Shown piece after piece: positions 43,238 to 53,043 of a stretch of 64,000 bases of DNA. Position 1 is the stretch's first letter. Each line of letters starts with the position of its first letter. The stretch comes from Arthrobacter globiformis (GTDB lineage: Bacteria; Actinomycetota; Actinomycetes; Actinomycetales; Micrococcaceae): NCBI RefSeq assembly GCF_030818015.1, contig NZ_JAUSZX010000001.1:2232001-2296000 (forward strand), read 5' to 3'. Position numbers and translations under genes: made by a program. The notes beneath the pieces were generated by a model. The model was not told where the DNA came from. It saw only the letters and a list, made by a program, of their open reading frames with translations, and did not search any database.

Positions 43238-44017
43238 CTAGGCGGCTTCGGCTGCCTTGCGGCGGCGGACGATGTAGGTTCCGCCCGCAGCGGCAGCGAG
43301 CACCAGGCCACCGCCCAGAGCCAGCACGCCGACGTCGTTGTTCTGCGGAGCTTGCGCAACGCCGGTGTCAGCGCCGCCGACCGGCATGCTCATCTGGCCA
43401 GCGGTGAGCGTTCCGCAGAGGGCCGGGGAGGTTGCCGCCAGCGGGAGGCTGGGCACGAGGTCGCTTTTGGCGGCCTGCCCTGCAGCGCTCAGCGTTGCGG
43501 GATCCAGGCCGTGGACCACGACGACGGCCGTGCCGTTGTGCAGGGCCTCCTTGGTTTCGGCGTTGAGCTCGAAGGTGCGGTCGATGGTGTAGGCGCCGCC
43601 CTGGCCGGCGAGCTTGAGGTCCAGTCCGGCAGCAGGGCTGGTGTCCCCGCTGGTGGAGAGCGTGGTTCCGATCTTGCCGTAGGACGGGCCGCCTTCGGTG
43701 GTGGAGACGACCCCGTCACCGTTGGTGTCCGCGGCCGGAGAAGGGCACTGGCCCTTGGCGCCCACGTGGATGTGCTGCACGTGCGGGTACGGGGCATCTT
43801 GGAAGGTCGGGGCGAGGCCGGAGACGTTCAGGAGCACGTGGGCCTGGTTGCCCGTGACGTGCACGGCAGCGCTGCCCGACGCGGAGCTGCCATTGAGCTG
43901 GCCAAGGGTGGCCTGGTACGAGTGGTCGCCATCGTGGGCCATGGCAGGGGCACCGGAGAGGGCCAGCGCTCCAAGCGCCAGCGTGGGCACGGCCAAAAGT
44001 CGCAGAGTCTTATTCAT
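43238..44017 (-). CDS. CHRD-domain protein with C-terminal cell-wall sorting signal
   Basis: 259 aa. Signal peptide (LLAVPTLALGALALSGAPAM), a CHRD domain (SYQATLGQLNGSSASGSAAV, AHVLLNVSGLAP, HVQHIHVGAKGQC, NGTAVVVVHGLD), then MPVGGADTGVAQAP, a hydrophobic span (VGVLALGGGLVLAAAAGGTY) and IVRRRKAAEAA. That end is a sorting-signal layout with a non-LPxTG motif. It is the presumed substrate of the class F sortase in the operon. Start ATG 44017 behind GGAGAAAGC. Confidence 0.85.
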   Translation of the reverse strand: MNKTLRLLAVPTLALGALALSGAPAMAHDGDHSYQATLGQLNGSSASGSAAVHVTGNQAHVLLNVSGLAPTFQDAPYPHVQHIHVGAKGQCPSPAADTNGDGVVSTTEGGPSYGKIGTTLSTSGDTSPAAGLDLKLAGQGGAYTIDRTFELNAETKEALHNGTAVVVVHGLDPATLSAAGQAAKSDLVPSLPLAATSPALCGTLTAGQMSMPVGGADTGVAQAPQNNDVGVLALGGGLVLAAAAGGTYIVRRRKAAEAA

Positions 44018-44429
44018 CGGAAGCTTTCTCCTCATGCAAGTGGTGGTGGTTCTCCCGTGAACGGGACACAGACAGTTCGGAGCGGTGCAAGGACCGGATG
44101 GGCCCAAAAGTGAGATCGCTGACTTTTCTTTAGGAACATCGGTATTGCCAGCAGCCAAGGTGGGGGCGAATCCCCGCGCGGCGATTGGCTTGGGGAACTT
44201 CCAAGCGGCGACGACTCCGACGGCAGCCACGGGGCTTGTTGAAGGTCATGCTGGCCTCTCGGGCGACCCGAATCTGCAGACCGGGGTGGTGCTTAGTGGC
44301 GCAGCGCAGCAGGTCAGGATGTCGCGGACGTTGCCTGCTTCCTGGCGGGCATTACGGACGGCGTGCCCGTCATGTAAAAATCCCCTGGCCGGGTGCCATC
44401 CTGGTGGAACCTTGCTTCGAATTACTGAC
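44018..44429. other. Upstream region of the CHRD operon, no clear gene
   Basis: A plus-strand frame crosses this stretch, but its residues show no family and it has no ribosome site. A possible 40-aa peptide starts at 44430 (MSKVEKQNLRYCDFYCFMSL) and is not supported further. 44553-44857 also lacks a recognisable gene. Confidence 0.35.
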
Positions 44430-44857
44430 ATGAGCAAGGTGGAGAAGCAGAATCTGCGGTACTGCGATTTCTACTGCTTTATGTCGCTGGCGGACTTTAC
44501 AACATGGGTAGAAGCAGAGGACGTAGCCGAGCCGGAAATCTCCTTTATGTGACATGAACCGTCCCCGAGTCAACATCTTGTCGAATTCCTTCGTTTGAGG
44601 GAGCGATAACCGCCGCCGCACAATAAGCCGGGCCAAGTTCTCAAGGCTGCAGCAGGCCGGGTCTTCAGCCCGGGAGCGAAGGGAATACTGGATGAAGGCA
44701 CGCCGTCTTCACGCTGCCGCTGCCTCCGCACCCAGGCTCGACGTGCTGACGTGCTGCAGCGCGCACTACAACAGGCTGAACAGTCTTCGGCGTGGAGAGG
44801 TCGAGAGAGGTTGTGCAGCGTGGCGGGTGGAAGTGATCCGCGATAGAAGGCAGTTCA

Positions 44858-45084
44858 ATGTCAAAGGGGGACATCGAGACCTATATCGAAGACCGCCAGT
44901 GGAAGAACCGCCGCGAAGGAACGGACCGGGCATTTTCCGCCGGCGCCTCGACAAGGACGAAGCCATCGCCGAAGGCCGGGCAGCGGCGAGTCGGCACGGT
45001 GCTGAACCCATCATCAAAAACCAGGACGGAAAGATCGCAGAGAAGGACAGCCACGGCAGCGATCCGAGGAACATCCCGGGTTGA
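44858..45084 (+). pseudogene. DUF2188 gene with one frameshift
   Basis: The first frame has SKGDIETYIEDRQWKNRREG and TDRAFSAG; after about 44945 the match moves to the next frame: KDEAIAEGRAAASRHGAEPI then IKNQDGKIAEKDSHGSDPRN. Together they make a complete DUF2188 protein of about 75 aa. One base change restores it. The start has a good GAAGG site. Confidence 0.75.
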
Positions 45085-45211
45085 GCATGGCCCACGGTGG
45101 CCGCCCGGATATGCTCCACGTGATTTGGCCAGTTGTCTGTGGTGAGGTGAAGAAGCTGTGAGGCGCTTCACTGCCGAAGGCCGGCGTCGGGTGAGGTCTT
45201 TAGGACCTGCC

Positions 45212-45841
45212 TCATCTGTCAGGTCTCGACTGTCGCCAATGCATAAGGGCGGCTCCTCTGCATGACTGGAGCCCCGGCCGCCAACTCTTGGTCAGCAACG
45301 CTGCGCCGATACCCAGTGTGGAGCCCAGGACGACATCGGAGGGCCAGTGCGCGCCGGTGTGGACGGGGGAATACGCGACGCCCGCGGCGACGGGAATGAC
45401 GGCGGCGCCCAGTCCCGGACTCACCAGGGCGACACCGGTGGCAAAAGCCGCCGCGGACGCCGAATGACCCGACGGCAGGGAGGAACTGCCGGACTCCGGA
45501 GGCCCGAATCGCCGGAACGATAATTGCTCGGGTCGCGGCCGGGACGGCAGCAGTGCCTTGAACACCGCGTTCGTGCCCGAAGCGAGAGCAAGCGCGGTCA
45601 GGCCATGGGCAGCAGCCCGCCGTGGCCGGCCGTTTCGCAGCGCCATCGCCCCTGCTACCGCAAACCAGAGCTTGCTGTAACTTGCGGCCCAAGACAACCC
45701 CTGAACCGCACCGTCGGCGCTGCTGGGCGGGAGATGGCTGACGCGCTCGACCAAGGTCCGGTCCAGCCGCCCAACAGTTTTCCCGACTTCCCGGAGGGTT
45801 CCGGCCATGTGACCAGCACACTTACGTTTACGTTTCAGCAC
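45212..45841 (-). CDS. PAP2 family phosphatase, altered active site
   Basis: 209 aa with the three PAP2 signatures: KALLPSRPRP (C1), SLPSGHSASAAAFATG (C2, PSGH), and YSPVHTGAHWPSDVVLG (C3). C3 normally has SRxxxGxHxxxD; here Pro stands where the Arg is expected, while the His and Asp remain. It probably acts on lipid phosphates at the membrane but activity may be reduced. GTG 45841 is preferred for its GGGGTGAG site. Confidence 0.82.
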   Translation of the reverse strand: MLKRKRKCAGHMAGTLREVGKTVGRLDRTLVERVSHLPPSSADGAVQGLSWAASYSKLWFAVAGAMALRNGRPRRAAAHGLTALALASGTNAVFKALLPSRPRPEQLSFRRFGPPESGSSSLPSGHSASAAAFATGVALVSPGLGAAVIPVAAGVAYSPVHTGAHWPSDVVLGSTLGIGAALLTKSWRPGLQSCRGAALMHWRQSRPDR

Positions 45842-45928
45842 GGCGGTCTCACCCCGGGGACTCCTTAAGAATAGAAAGCTCGCTTATTATTTAACGGTAA
45901 GCGTCTCCTGCCGGAAAGGACGCGTTGC

Positions 45929-47026
45929 GTGCCCGAGAAAGAAGCCCCTGATACCAGCAGGGAAAAGGCGTCCACAGCGCCTGCCCCGGATGACGGACGC
46001 AAACCCGACAGCCCCACGGATCTGACCAAGCCGTCCTGGAAGTACATCGCCAAGAAAACACTCCGGGAATTCAGCCAGGACCAGTGCCCCGACCTCGCCG
46101 CGGCGCTGACGTATTACGCCATCTTCTCGCTTTTCCCGGCGCTGCTCGCACTGGTGTCGCTGCTCGGCATCTTTGGCCAGGCGGAAAAAACCACGGCAGC
46201 CCTCTTGGAAATCGTGCAGGGCGTGGCGCCCGGATCCACAGTGGACATGATTAAAGGACCGATCCAGGAACTCACCACATCACCGGCGGCAGGCTTCACC
46301 CTGGTCATCGGCCTGGCAATGGCCCTGTGGTCCGCGTCGGGCTACGTGAACGGATTCGGCCGGGCCATGAACCGGGTCTATGAAGTCGATGAGGGCCGCG
46401 GGTTCATCAAGCTTCGCGGAACCATGCTCGGCGTGACGGTGCTTGCCGTGGTCATCGTGGCGCTGCTCGCGGCCATGCTGGTGCTCAGCGGCCCTGTCGC
46501 CGAAGCGGTCGGCGGCGTCCTGGGACTGGGCGGGGTATTCCTTACCGTCTGGAACATCGCCAAATGGCCGGTCATCATCCTGCTGGTCATTGTGGTCATC
46601 GCCATCCTCTACTACGCCACCCCTAACGTCCGGCAGCCGAAGTTCCGCTGGATGAGCATCGGGTCCTTCATCGCCCTGGTGGCCTTCGTGCTGGCCTCAC
46701 TGGGCTTTGGCTTCTACGTTGCCAACTTCAGCAACTACAACAAGACCTACGGGGCCATCGGCGGCGTGATCGTCATGCTCCTGTGGCTTTGGATCCTGAA
46801 CATGTCGCTACTGTTCGGAGCCGAATTCGACGCCGAGATGGAGCGCGGCCGGGAACTCCAGTCAGGCATCGAAGCCGAGGAAAGCATCCAACTGCCACCC
46901 CGCGGCACGAAGAAGAGCGACAAACTCCACAAGCAGGAAGAGGAAGACATCCAGCGCGGCCGCGAGCTCCGCGAGCAGCACACTGACGACACAGACAAAT
47001 CCGGCGGGTCGAGCCCGCGGCAATGA
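45929..47026 (+). CDS. YihY/BrkB family membrane protein
   Basis: 365 aa from GTG 45929. Six hydrophobic segments, among them LTYYAIFSLFPALLALVSLL, FTLVIGLAMALWSASGYVNG, IILLVIVVIAILYYATPNVR and GGVIVMLLWLWILNMSLLFG. Hallmarks of the family are DLAAALTYYAIFSLFPALLA and WSASGYVNGFGRAMNRVYEV. The long charged C-terminus (RGTKKSDKLHKQEEEDIQRG) is cytosolic. Function unresolved. Terminator at 47145. Confidence 0.9.
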   Translation: MPEKEAPDTSREKASTAPAPDDGRKPDSPTDLTKPSWKYIAKKTLREFSQDQCPDLAAALTYYAIFSLFPALLALVSLLGIFGQAEKTTAALLEIVQGVAPGSTVDMIKGPIQELTTSPAAGFTLVIGLAMALWSASGYVNGFGRAMNRVYEVDEGRGFIKLRGTMLGVTVLAVVIVALLAAMLVLSGPVAEAVGGVLGLGGVFLTVWNIAKWPVIILLVIVVIAILYYATPNVRQPKFRWMSIGSFIALVAFVLASLGFGFYVANFSNYNKTYGAIGGVIVMLLWLWILNMSLLFGAEFDAEMERGRELQSGIEAEESIQLPPRGTKKSDKLHKQEEEDIQRGRELREQHTDDTDKSGGSSPRQ

Positions 47027-47144
47027 CCACGGAACAGCCAGGTCCCGTAACCTGCACCGGCCGTCATCTCCATGGCAAGAGACCCGTATCAGGAGGACTG
47101 CAATGTACCCCGAGGCACGGGAAATCCGTAGGGGACGAAGGAAA

Positions 47145-47173
47145 GGGTGCAACTCCCCCGCGGGGTTGCACCC
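47145..47173. terminator. Hairpin after yihY-like gene
   Basis: GGGTGCAAC and GTTGCACCC, with a CCCCGCGGGG core between them. Confidence 0.75.
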
Positions 47174-47218
47174 ATCCAGTATGGATCGTCATTCTTTTGT
47201 GCAGGCGGTCAAACGCGG

Positions 47219-47395
47219 TCAGTCCTTCTTGAAGACGTCCTTGACCTTTTCCCCGGCCTGCTTCAGGTCCGACTTTGCCTGGTCACCTTTACCCTCGGCC
47301 TTCAGGCTCTCATCGCCGCTAGCCTCGCCGGCGGCTTCTTTGCCCTTGCCGCCCAGCTTGTCGGCGGCGTTCTTAATCTTGTCATCCAAACCCAT
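47219..47395 (-). CDS. CsbD family stress protein (58 aa)
   Basis: MGLDDKIKNAADKLGGKGKE then AAGEASGDESLKAEGKGDQA and the end KVKDVFKKD. Lys/Ala/Gly-rich with the CsbD pattern KxxNAxxKxxGKxKExxG. Members are general-stress proteins of unknown mechanism. Below the size where a chance frame would show such a match. Confidence 0.88.
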   Translation of the reverse strand: MGLDDKIKNAADKLGGKGKEAAGEASGDESLKAEGKGDQAKSDLKQAGEKVKDVFKKD

Positions 47396-47699
47396 GGTGT
47401 CTCTCCCTACGGTTCGCGCGCGCCGGCTGGCCGCCGGCGGCTAACAATTCCATCGTAACCACCACACCCGGAGGATAGTAAGTATACTTATGAGATAACT
47501 GTTGAAGGCCGCCCGACGGGTCTCGGTCGCGGGTTCGGCGCCTCTCTTGCCCCGAATCTAAAAGCCGTGAGGTCAAGCCTCACGCCGGCGGCGCTCCCGC
47601 CGGCGCTGGCGCAGTCACCGACGCCTGCGCCTCCGCCTTACTTATAGAACCCAACACCTGAATCAACACCACCCACAACCAGATCGAAGGAGAGACATC

Positions 47700-48473
47700 A
47701 TGTTCAGCAGGGAACACATTGACCGTGTGCTTAATGCCGGCGGTAACGTCCTGACTACCGACGGGGACAAGATCGGTTCCATCGGCCAGGTCTACGCCGA
47801 CGACAACAGCGGCGAGCCCACCTTCGTCACGGTCAAGACCGGGCTGTTCGGCACCTCCGAGTCGTTCGTCCCGCTCGAGGGCGCACGCGTCGAAGGCAAC
47901 GACATCCTCGTCCCGTACACCAAGGACCAGGTCAAGGACGCCCCGCGGGTCGCCGAGGACGGCCACCTGGAACCCGGCGAGGAAGAGCGTCTCTACGCCC
48001 ACTACGGCATGGGCGGAGGCACCACCTACACCGACACTGACATGTCAAGGGAAACGATCGGAACGACGGACAGGGACACCTCCGCCCGCGGTGCCGATGA
48101 TGCGATGACCCGTTCGGAGGAGCGACTGCGGGTCGACACCGAGAAGCAGGCCGCCGGCAGGGCGCGGCTGCGCAAATATGTCACCACCGAAAACGTCAGC
48201 CAGACAGTTCCGGTGCAGCGGGAGGAAGTCAGGCTCGAACGCGAACCGATCACTGAGGAGAACCGCGGCGCGGCGATGTCCGGCCCGGACATCACCGAGG
48301 ACGAACACGAGGTCACCCTGCATGAGGAACGCCCCGTGGTGGAGAAGGAAACCGTCCCGGTCGAACGCGTCCGCCTCGACAAAGACACCGTGACCGATGA
48401 TGTCACCGTCCAGGAGGAAGTCCGCAAAGAAAACATCGATACCGATACCGACACCGGCGAAACCCGCCGATAA
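47700..48473 (+). CDS. PRC-barrel and DUF2382 domain protein
   Basis: 257 aa. N-terminal PRC-like domain (residues 12-90: VLTTDGDKIGSIGQVYADDN, EPTFVTVKTGLFG, SFVPLEGARVEGNDILVPYT) and a C-terminal DUF2382 (LRKYVTTENVSQTVPVQREE, EVTLHEERPVVEKETVPVER). Common in actinobacteria as a stress-related protein; mechanism unknown. ATG follows GGAGAGACATC. Two GC hairpins upstream (47567-47605) may attenuate or end transcription. Confidence 0.92.
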   Translation: MFSREHIDRVLNAGGNVLTTDGDKIGSIGQVYADDNSGEPTFVTVKTGLFGTSESFVPLEGARVEGNDILVPYTKDQVKDAPRVAEDGHLEPGEEERLYAHYGMGGGTTYTDTDMSRETIGTTDRDTSARGADDAMTRSEERLRVDTEKQAAGRARLRKYVTTENVSQTVPVQREEVRLEREPITEENRGAAMSGPDITEDEHEVTLHEERPVVEKETVPVERVRLDKDTVTDDVTVQEEVRKENIDTDTDTGETRR

Positions 48474-48666
48474 CAGCAGAACGCGATCCCGCGGCACCGG
48501 GCCCGGCCCCGGCCGGCACCGGTGCCCGCAAGGGATCCCTCCCAGCCACGTCCAGTACCGCAATCGTTCGGCGCCCGCCTGCCACATCTCTGCAAAACAA
48601 CACTGGTTTTGCGGAGGACCCCTTAGCTTTTGCGTTGACATCCCCACACCCCATATGGAGTAACCA

Positions 48667-49176
48667 GTGCGTACATCACAAGCCACCGTCCCCACCGCCC
48701 GGACCCATCATCTCCAGGAAAACCTCCGCACCCGGCTGACCAAGGGCAGGGAGTGGGCCACCCCCGGAATTGAAGCCGCCTTACATCGGGCACTGACCGG
48801 GATCGACAGCGGCCTGGAGGCCGCATCTCCGCGGATACAGGCCAGCCTGCGCACTATTGCGGACGAGCTGGCCGGCGGAGTGGACGCTGTCACTCCCCGC
48901 GTTCACGAGCGGATCACGCAGATCACCCAGAAGACCACCCCTCCCGCCCCGGACCTGAGCGCAGAGCTGACCCCCTCTGGCCGGCCATCCCGGAAGCCGT
49001 GGTTGATTGCCGGAATCGTGGCAGCCGCGGCGCTCTGCGGTGCCGCACTCCGGCGCACCCTGCGCCCAGGCGGGGAACCGCCTGTCTCGGAAGCCTCTGT
49101 CGAGCCTGCACCGGACCCGGCACCTGTCAGCGGAATGATCCCCAACGATCCTGCCGCCACCTCGTCCACTACCTAG
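48667..49176 (+). CDS. Single-pass membrane protein, unknown
   Basis: 169 aa from GTG 48667. Amphipathic helical N-terminal 100 residues (LTKGREWATPGIEAALHRAL, AASPRIQASLRTIADELAGG), one membrane helix (KPWLIAGIVAAAALCGAALR), and a Pro/Glu/Ser-rich end. Resembles the actinobacterial proteins that accompany DUF3618 genes, by layout only. Confidence 0.65.
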   Translation: MRTSQATVPTARTHHLQENLRTRLTKGREWATPGIEAALHRALTGIDSGLEAASPRIQASLRTIADELAGGVDAVTPRVHERITQITQKTTPPAPDLSAELTPSGRPSRKPWLIAGIVAAAALCGAALRRTLRPGGEPPVSEASVEPAPDPAPVSGMIPNDPAATSSTT

Positions 49177-49348
49177 GCGGACCACCTCATTCCCGCCGGC
49201 ACGGACCTGGAGGGACGGGCGCAACGTCCCGCCAGATCTTCGACGCCACTTACCAAGCACCAATCCCAGTAGAACCGCAAGAGCACCGGTGACTCACCGG
49301 CGTTCTTAGGGCCATCGCCGGTGCCGTTCTGGGCCTATTGGCCGCCGA

Positions 49349-49762
49349 TCACTGGGAAGGTCTTGAGGACCGCGTGCAGGCGCGCCATATCAGGGGGACG
49401 ATTACCGCTGCTGCAATACCGGACGCGGCCACCATCAGCTGCGTCCGTTGCGTACCGTCCTTGGGAACGTTCTCTGATGCTTTGCGCGATATTTCGCTGA
49501 GCCGCCCGCTTGCCAAGGCCGCGGTGTCCGTCACCTGCTTTCGGGCAGCGGCAGCGGCGCTGCCGGCGCGTGCCTTGACGGCATCAGCCTTGTTCCTGGC
49601 CTGCGCCTTGAAGTCAAGCTTGGCTGCCAGGGCTTCCACGGTGTCCCCCAGCTCCTCGCGGGTACGCTCGATATCACGCTGAATCTCCTCAGGTCCGGCA
49701 TCCTTCGGTGGTTCCGGGCTCGGGGGTGCGGCCGGGTTCTGGGGTGTGATCGGAGTGCTCAT
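49349..49762 (-). CDS. DUF3618 domain protein
   Basis: 137 aa. The DUF3618 signature EEIQRDIERTREELGDTVEA then LAAKLDFKAQARNKAD is complete; a helical middle and one membrane helix (LMVAASGIAAAVIVPLIWRA) follow. Overlaps the holin-like gene by four bases (ATGA), second in a two-gene operon. Confidence 0.9.
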   Translation of the reverse strand: MSTPITPQNPAAPPSPEPPKDAGPEEIQRDIERTREELGDTVEALAAKLDFKAQARNKADAVKARAGSAAAAARKQVTDTAALASGRLSEISRKASENVPKDGTQRTQLMVAASGIAAAVIVPLIWRACTRSSRPSQ

Positions 49763-50172
49763 GCGTGTCTGTGCTCCTTGACTTCGTTGATATCGCGCTT
49801 CACGTTCTTAACCGTCGCCTCCGGTGCCGGGGGGCCCACCTGGTTGACTTCCTTCTTCCCGACCAGTGCCGCGATGCCTGCTGCAATCAACAGCACGACG
49901 GAAACGATTAGGGCGCTTAGCCAGGCCGGCAGGAGCAGGGACAGGGCCAGGATGATCGTGGTGATCAGGGCCGCGGCGCCGAAAAAGGCCAGAAACCCTG
50001 CCGCGCCGAAAAGCCCGGCACCCCGTCCGGCGTGCCTGCCCTTTTCCTTGAGTTCGGCCTGGGCGAGGCGCAGCTCATCGCGGACCAGCCGGGAGGTCTG
50101 TTGCGAGAGTTGGGTGAGCAGCTCCGCCACCGGCTGCTCTTTCGCGTCGTTGGATTTCGCGGGATCGTCCAT
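49759..50172 (-). CDS. Phage holin family / Phage_holin_3_6-type membrane protein
   Basis: 137 aa. PVAELLTQLSQQTSRLVRDE then LRLAQAELKEKGRHAGRGAG is the helical start, followed by two membrane helices (LAFFGAAALITTIILALSLL; WLSALIVSVVLLIAAGIAAL). This family sits with DUF3618 and DUF4235 in actinobacteria and is a membrane stress component, not phage-borne here. Confidence 0.88.
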   Translation of the reverse strand: MDDPAKSNDAKEQPVAELLTQLSQQTSRLVRDELRLAQAELKEKGRHAGRGAGLFGAAGFLAFFGAAALITTIILALSLLLPAWLSALIVSVVLLIAAGIAALVGKKEVNQVGPPAPEATVKNVKRDINEVKEHRHA

Positions 50173-50510
50173 CAGATCTCCTCTAATCGATCATTACTCC
50201 CGGCCCCCCGGGGTTCCCGAAGAGCTCTCGGCTCCATTCAGCCACTCCGGTCAGTCGAGCCCGTTTCCTTCGAACGACGGGGCAACCGCCGGCTAGGTCG
50301 CGGCTACACGTTCTTGGCGCTCCTCCGGTGCACACGTTTGCAGCAGCACACCTGCTTAGCCCGAATCTAACGCTGAATTCCGGCCATGTCACCCTTTCTC
50401 GGGAATCCCTCATCTATCCAGACTGGGCCGGGTACGGGTTACGCCTGATGCCCCCGCGGAGTAGCTTTGAAAACACCGGCAGGAAGCTCCAGTACCTCTT
50501 GGAGGACACC

Positions 50511-50804
50511 GTGTCCCAGAAACAGACCAGCAAGTCAGCGAAAATCCTCTACCGCCCCGTCGGTCTAATATCCGGTCTGGTCGGCGGGCTCATTGCAGCT
50601 CAGGTGTACAGACAGGTGTGGAAACGGGTCTCTCCCAGTGACCGGGACGAAGCCCCCAAAGCCCTCAGCACCGGGTACCCGCTGAAGGAAATCCTCATTT
50701 CCAGCGTCATTCAGGGCGCGATCTACGCCCTCGTCAAGGCAATCATCGATCGGGGAGGCGCACGCCTCTTCGAGCGGATGACAGGCGAATGGCCAGGCGA
50801 CTAA
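50511..50804 (+). CDS. DUF4235 membrane protein
   Basis: 97 aa from GTG 50511, behind GGAGG. AKILYRPVGLISGLVGGLIA then AQVYRQVWKRVSPSDRDEAP and LKEILISSVIQGAIYALVKA are characteristic. Divergent from the holin-like/DUF3618 pair, completing a common actinobacterial set. Confidence 0.9.
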   Translation: MSQKQTSKSAKILYRPVGLISGLVGGLIAAQVYRQVWKRVSPSDRDEAPKALSTGYPLKEILISSVIQGAIYALVKAIIDRGGARLFERMTGEWPGD

Positions 50805-50858
50805 TAACTGAACCAAAACGCCCGACAGGGCGTGAAAGCGGATGATGCACCGGACCCG

Positions 50859-50994
50859 CTACTCATGCCTTACTCGGTCTTCCGGACCGGTCTTCGGGTC
50901 GGCTTTGCGCCGGGCGTCCTGCTGGTGCTGTTCAAGCTTCATTTCGGCGTCCCGGTGCCGCCGGCCACGGTCCACTGCTTCTGGGCGGGCACCG
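50859..50994 (-). pseudogene. Truncated 'KLEQHQ' protein, copy 3
   Basis: GARPEAVDRGRRHRDAEMKL then EQHQQDARRKADPKTGPEDR. Same region as the copies at 3927 and 57557, with the N-terminus lost; an IS256 transposase remnant follows at 51040. Confidence 0.6.
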
Positions 50995-51039
50995 GATAAT
51001 TGAGAACTGTTCCTGGTGGGGTCCGGTGCACGCACTCTC

Positions 51040-51166
51040 TCTCCTGGCGATCACGAGCCTGGGCCGTGCCTGTAAAGGCCGTAAACGCTGGAGCAACCGC
51101 TGGAAGGCCGCCCTAAACGCTTTCGAGATCACCTTCGACGGACATCTGTCCGCTGGCGGGAATTAG
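51040..51166 (+). pseudogene. IS256-family transposase C-terminal remnant
   Basis: Ends GRACKGRKRWSNRWKAALNA then FEITFDGHLSAGGN and stop, matching TRWKPALNAFAISFDG of the intact copy. Confidence 0.7.
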
Positions 51167-51206
51167 AACAAGAAACACGGACATTTCCTGCGTTTGGGAC
51201 CTGCGG

Positions 51207-52223
51207 TCATGTGAGTGGGCTGATCAGAGTCCATCCGGGGTCGTGGGTGTGGGTCACTTCGACATCGGGCCGGGTTCCCGCGAAGCGGTCCATGGTGTCC
51301 CGGCCGTTCTGGTCTTCAGGGTCGGTGTAGTAGTGCAGGACACGCCGGCCATTTGATGTCTGGGTAGCGACCAGCAGGCCCCGGGTCCAAGGGCTGCTGC
51401 CAGGTCCTCTTCGAGCCAGTGCAGGTCTATCGCTTCGTCGTAGTCCGGTAGCCCGTCGGGCGAGTCTGCGGGTAACCGACTTCGAGGGCTGTGTGCAGGT
51501 CCAGCAGAGGGTGGTCGATCCACCGGAGAGGACGCAAGGCTCTGATGATCGTGCGCGGTCTGTTCCGGCGTCCTTCAGTGGCCAGCCGATGCGCGCGTGC
51601 CGGGCCGTCATGGCGTTGATGATCTCGGGAAGGTCTGTTGCCGGCAGGCTGTCCGGGGGTTCGGTCTCGGCGGCGTTGATGGTGCCGATCCATCCCTGGA
51701 CGTGGTCTTCTCCGAGCAGCCAATCCAGCAGCAGGCAGGAGAGCTGGTACTGGTAGCCGGGGCTCAGCGCGGTGAAGGCCGGGTGGTGGAGGCTGACGTG
51801 GGCCCGGGCCCGTTCCTCGTCCAGGGTCACTGAAACCCGGGCCAGGCCAAGATTGATCGGCTTCCCGGCAGCTTCGATGGTGACGGCGAGCATGCCGGGT
51901 TGCGGCTGCCTGGCTCCGGCGAATTCCCACATCGGCGTCGACGGCGGAGCGGCCCGCCGCCACCGTTCGGCCAGGACCCGCAGTCCCGGGTCCCCACCGC
52001 CTGAGACGCAGAACTGGTGCCGTGCACGCACGCCCGGTCCGGTCTCCCAGCCGAGCCCCGGGCCGATTGCCTTGACCATGCCATCGAGCATGTCCGGAAG
52101 GTCCCGGTAGTCACCTGTCGTGACGGCGCCGCTGAGGAGCCCGACGCCTTCTGCTGACCACCACCGCCAGAACGCGGAAATGGCGCGCGTCTGAACCGTG
52201 GCGTTCTGTCGTTGAATGCTCAC
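51207..52223 (-). pseudogene. DUF695-like gene with three frame changes
   Basis: From GTG 52223 (RBS AGGAGG) the frame reads ISAFWRWWSAEGVGLLSGAV, GLGWETGPGVRARHQFCVSG and SPGYQYQLSCLLLDWLLGED. Near 51560 homology passes to a second frame (PLRWIDHPLLDLHTALEVGY), near 51460 to a third (PDGLPDYDEAIDLHWLEEDL), and near 51400 back to the first: GLLVATQTSNGRRVLHYYTD, VTHTHDPGWTLISPLT, which resembles the end of DUF695 proteins. Restored length would be about 340 aa. The first 240 residues are intact. Confidence 0.7.
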
Positions 52224-52515
52224 TGGGGCCTCCTGCCGTCCCGGCCACAGAAGTGGCAGCTCGCCGCGGCTTTGGGCTCCACCCAGTCCCCGATGGACTA
52301 CCTGACAGGACCGGCCGTCTGGACGGGATTCGCGGCCTCCCTCGACCAGATGTCCAAAGCCTGCCAGCGTCTGCCTAGGAAATAACGGGGTTTCCCGGTC
52401 CTTCCCAAACCCCCTGCCCCGCAAAAGAGCGCCCCAATGAATCCTCACTGGATGCAGTCGCGACCCTGGAGGCGTTGGTGATCGTACAGTCCCGTCCGAT
52501 CAGCGGCGCGGGAGG

Positions 52516-52719
52516 TTACAGCGGGTTGATGTTCTCCGCTTGGGGGCCCTTCTGACCCTGAACTACGTCGAACTGGACCTTTTGGTTCTCCTCCAGGGAG
52601 CGGTATCCGCTGGACGCGATCGCCGAGTAATGGGCAAAGACATCTGCTGATCCGTCATCAGGGGCGATGAAACCAAAGCCTTTTTCCGTGTTGAACCATT
52701 TCACAGTACCTGTCGCCAT
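52516..52719 (-). CDS. cspA: Cold shock protein, CspA family
   Basis: 67-aa single CSD. RNP1 is [13 protein letters not shown]2 is VFAHYSAI (usual form VFVHFSAI), and it starts ATGTVKWFN. Binds single-stranded RNA/DNA and melts mRNA structure in the cytoplasm. The ending ENINPL is typical of actinobacterial copies. A long GC-rich leader precedes it (52720-53043), which holds no gene and may carry cold-responsive structure. Confidence 0.95.
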   Translation of the reverse strand: MATGTVKWFNTEKGFGFIAPDDGSADVFAHYSAIASSGYRSLEENQKVQFDVVQGQKGPQAENINPL

Positions 52720-53043
52720 GCCCGCTGCCCCTTTGGGAAGTCATCATCTCACCGCACACACCGTAGTGGCGGCGGAGGCGGAAGTCCTCCTCCGCTGGTG
52801 TCCAACCTAGGGCCCACCGCTCCCCTGACACAAGAGTCAACAGCGGCGGGATTCTTAGGACCGACGACGGAGCTGGGTGCCGGCTGGCATGGGGACACCA
52901 GCGGCCGTCCGCCGCCGGCCGCTTCCAATTTTACGCCGCGACCAAGGTGCAGAACTGGTTCGTCTCCTGGAACAGCCGCGGCTGCTCTTCCCCGGCAAAA
53001 ACATCCCCGGGACAGGGGCCAGCCGCGCCGCCGGAAAGGCAGA

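Noticed and set aside
42716..44113. 465-aa plus-strand frame opposite the lipoprotein and CHRD genes
   Set aside because: Gly/Ala/Arg-rich shadow; the minus-strand genes have signal peptides and recognised domains.
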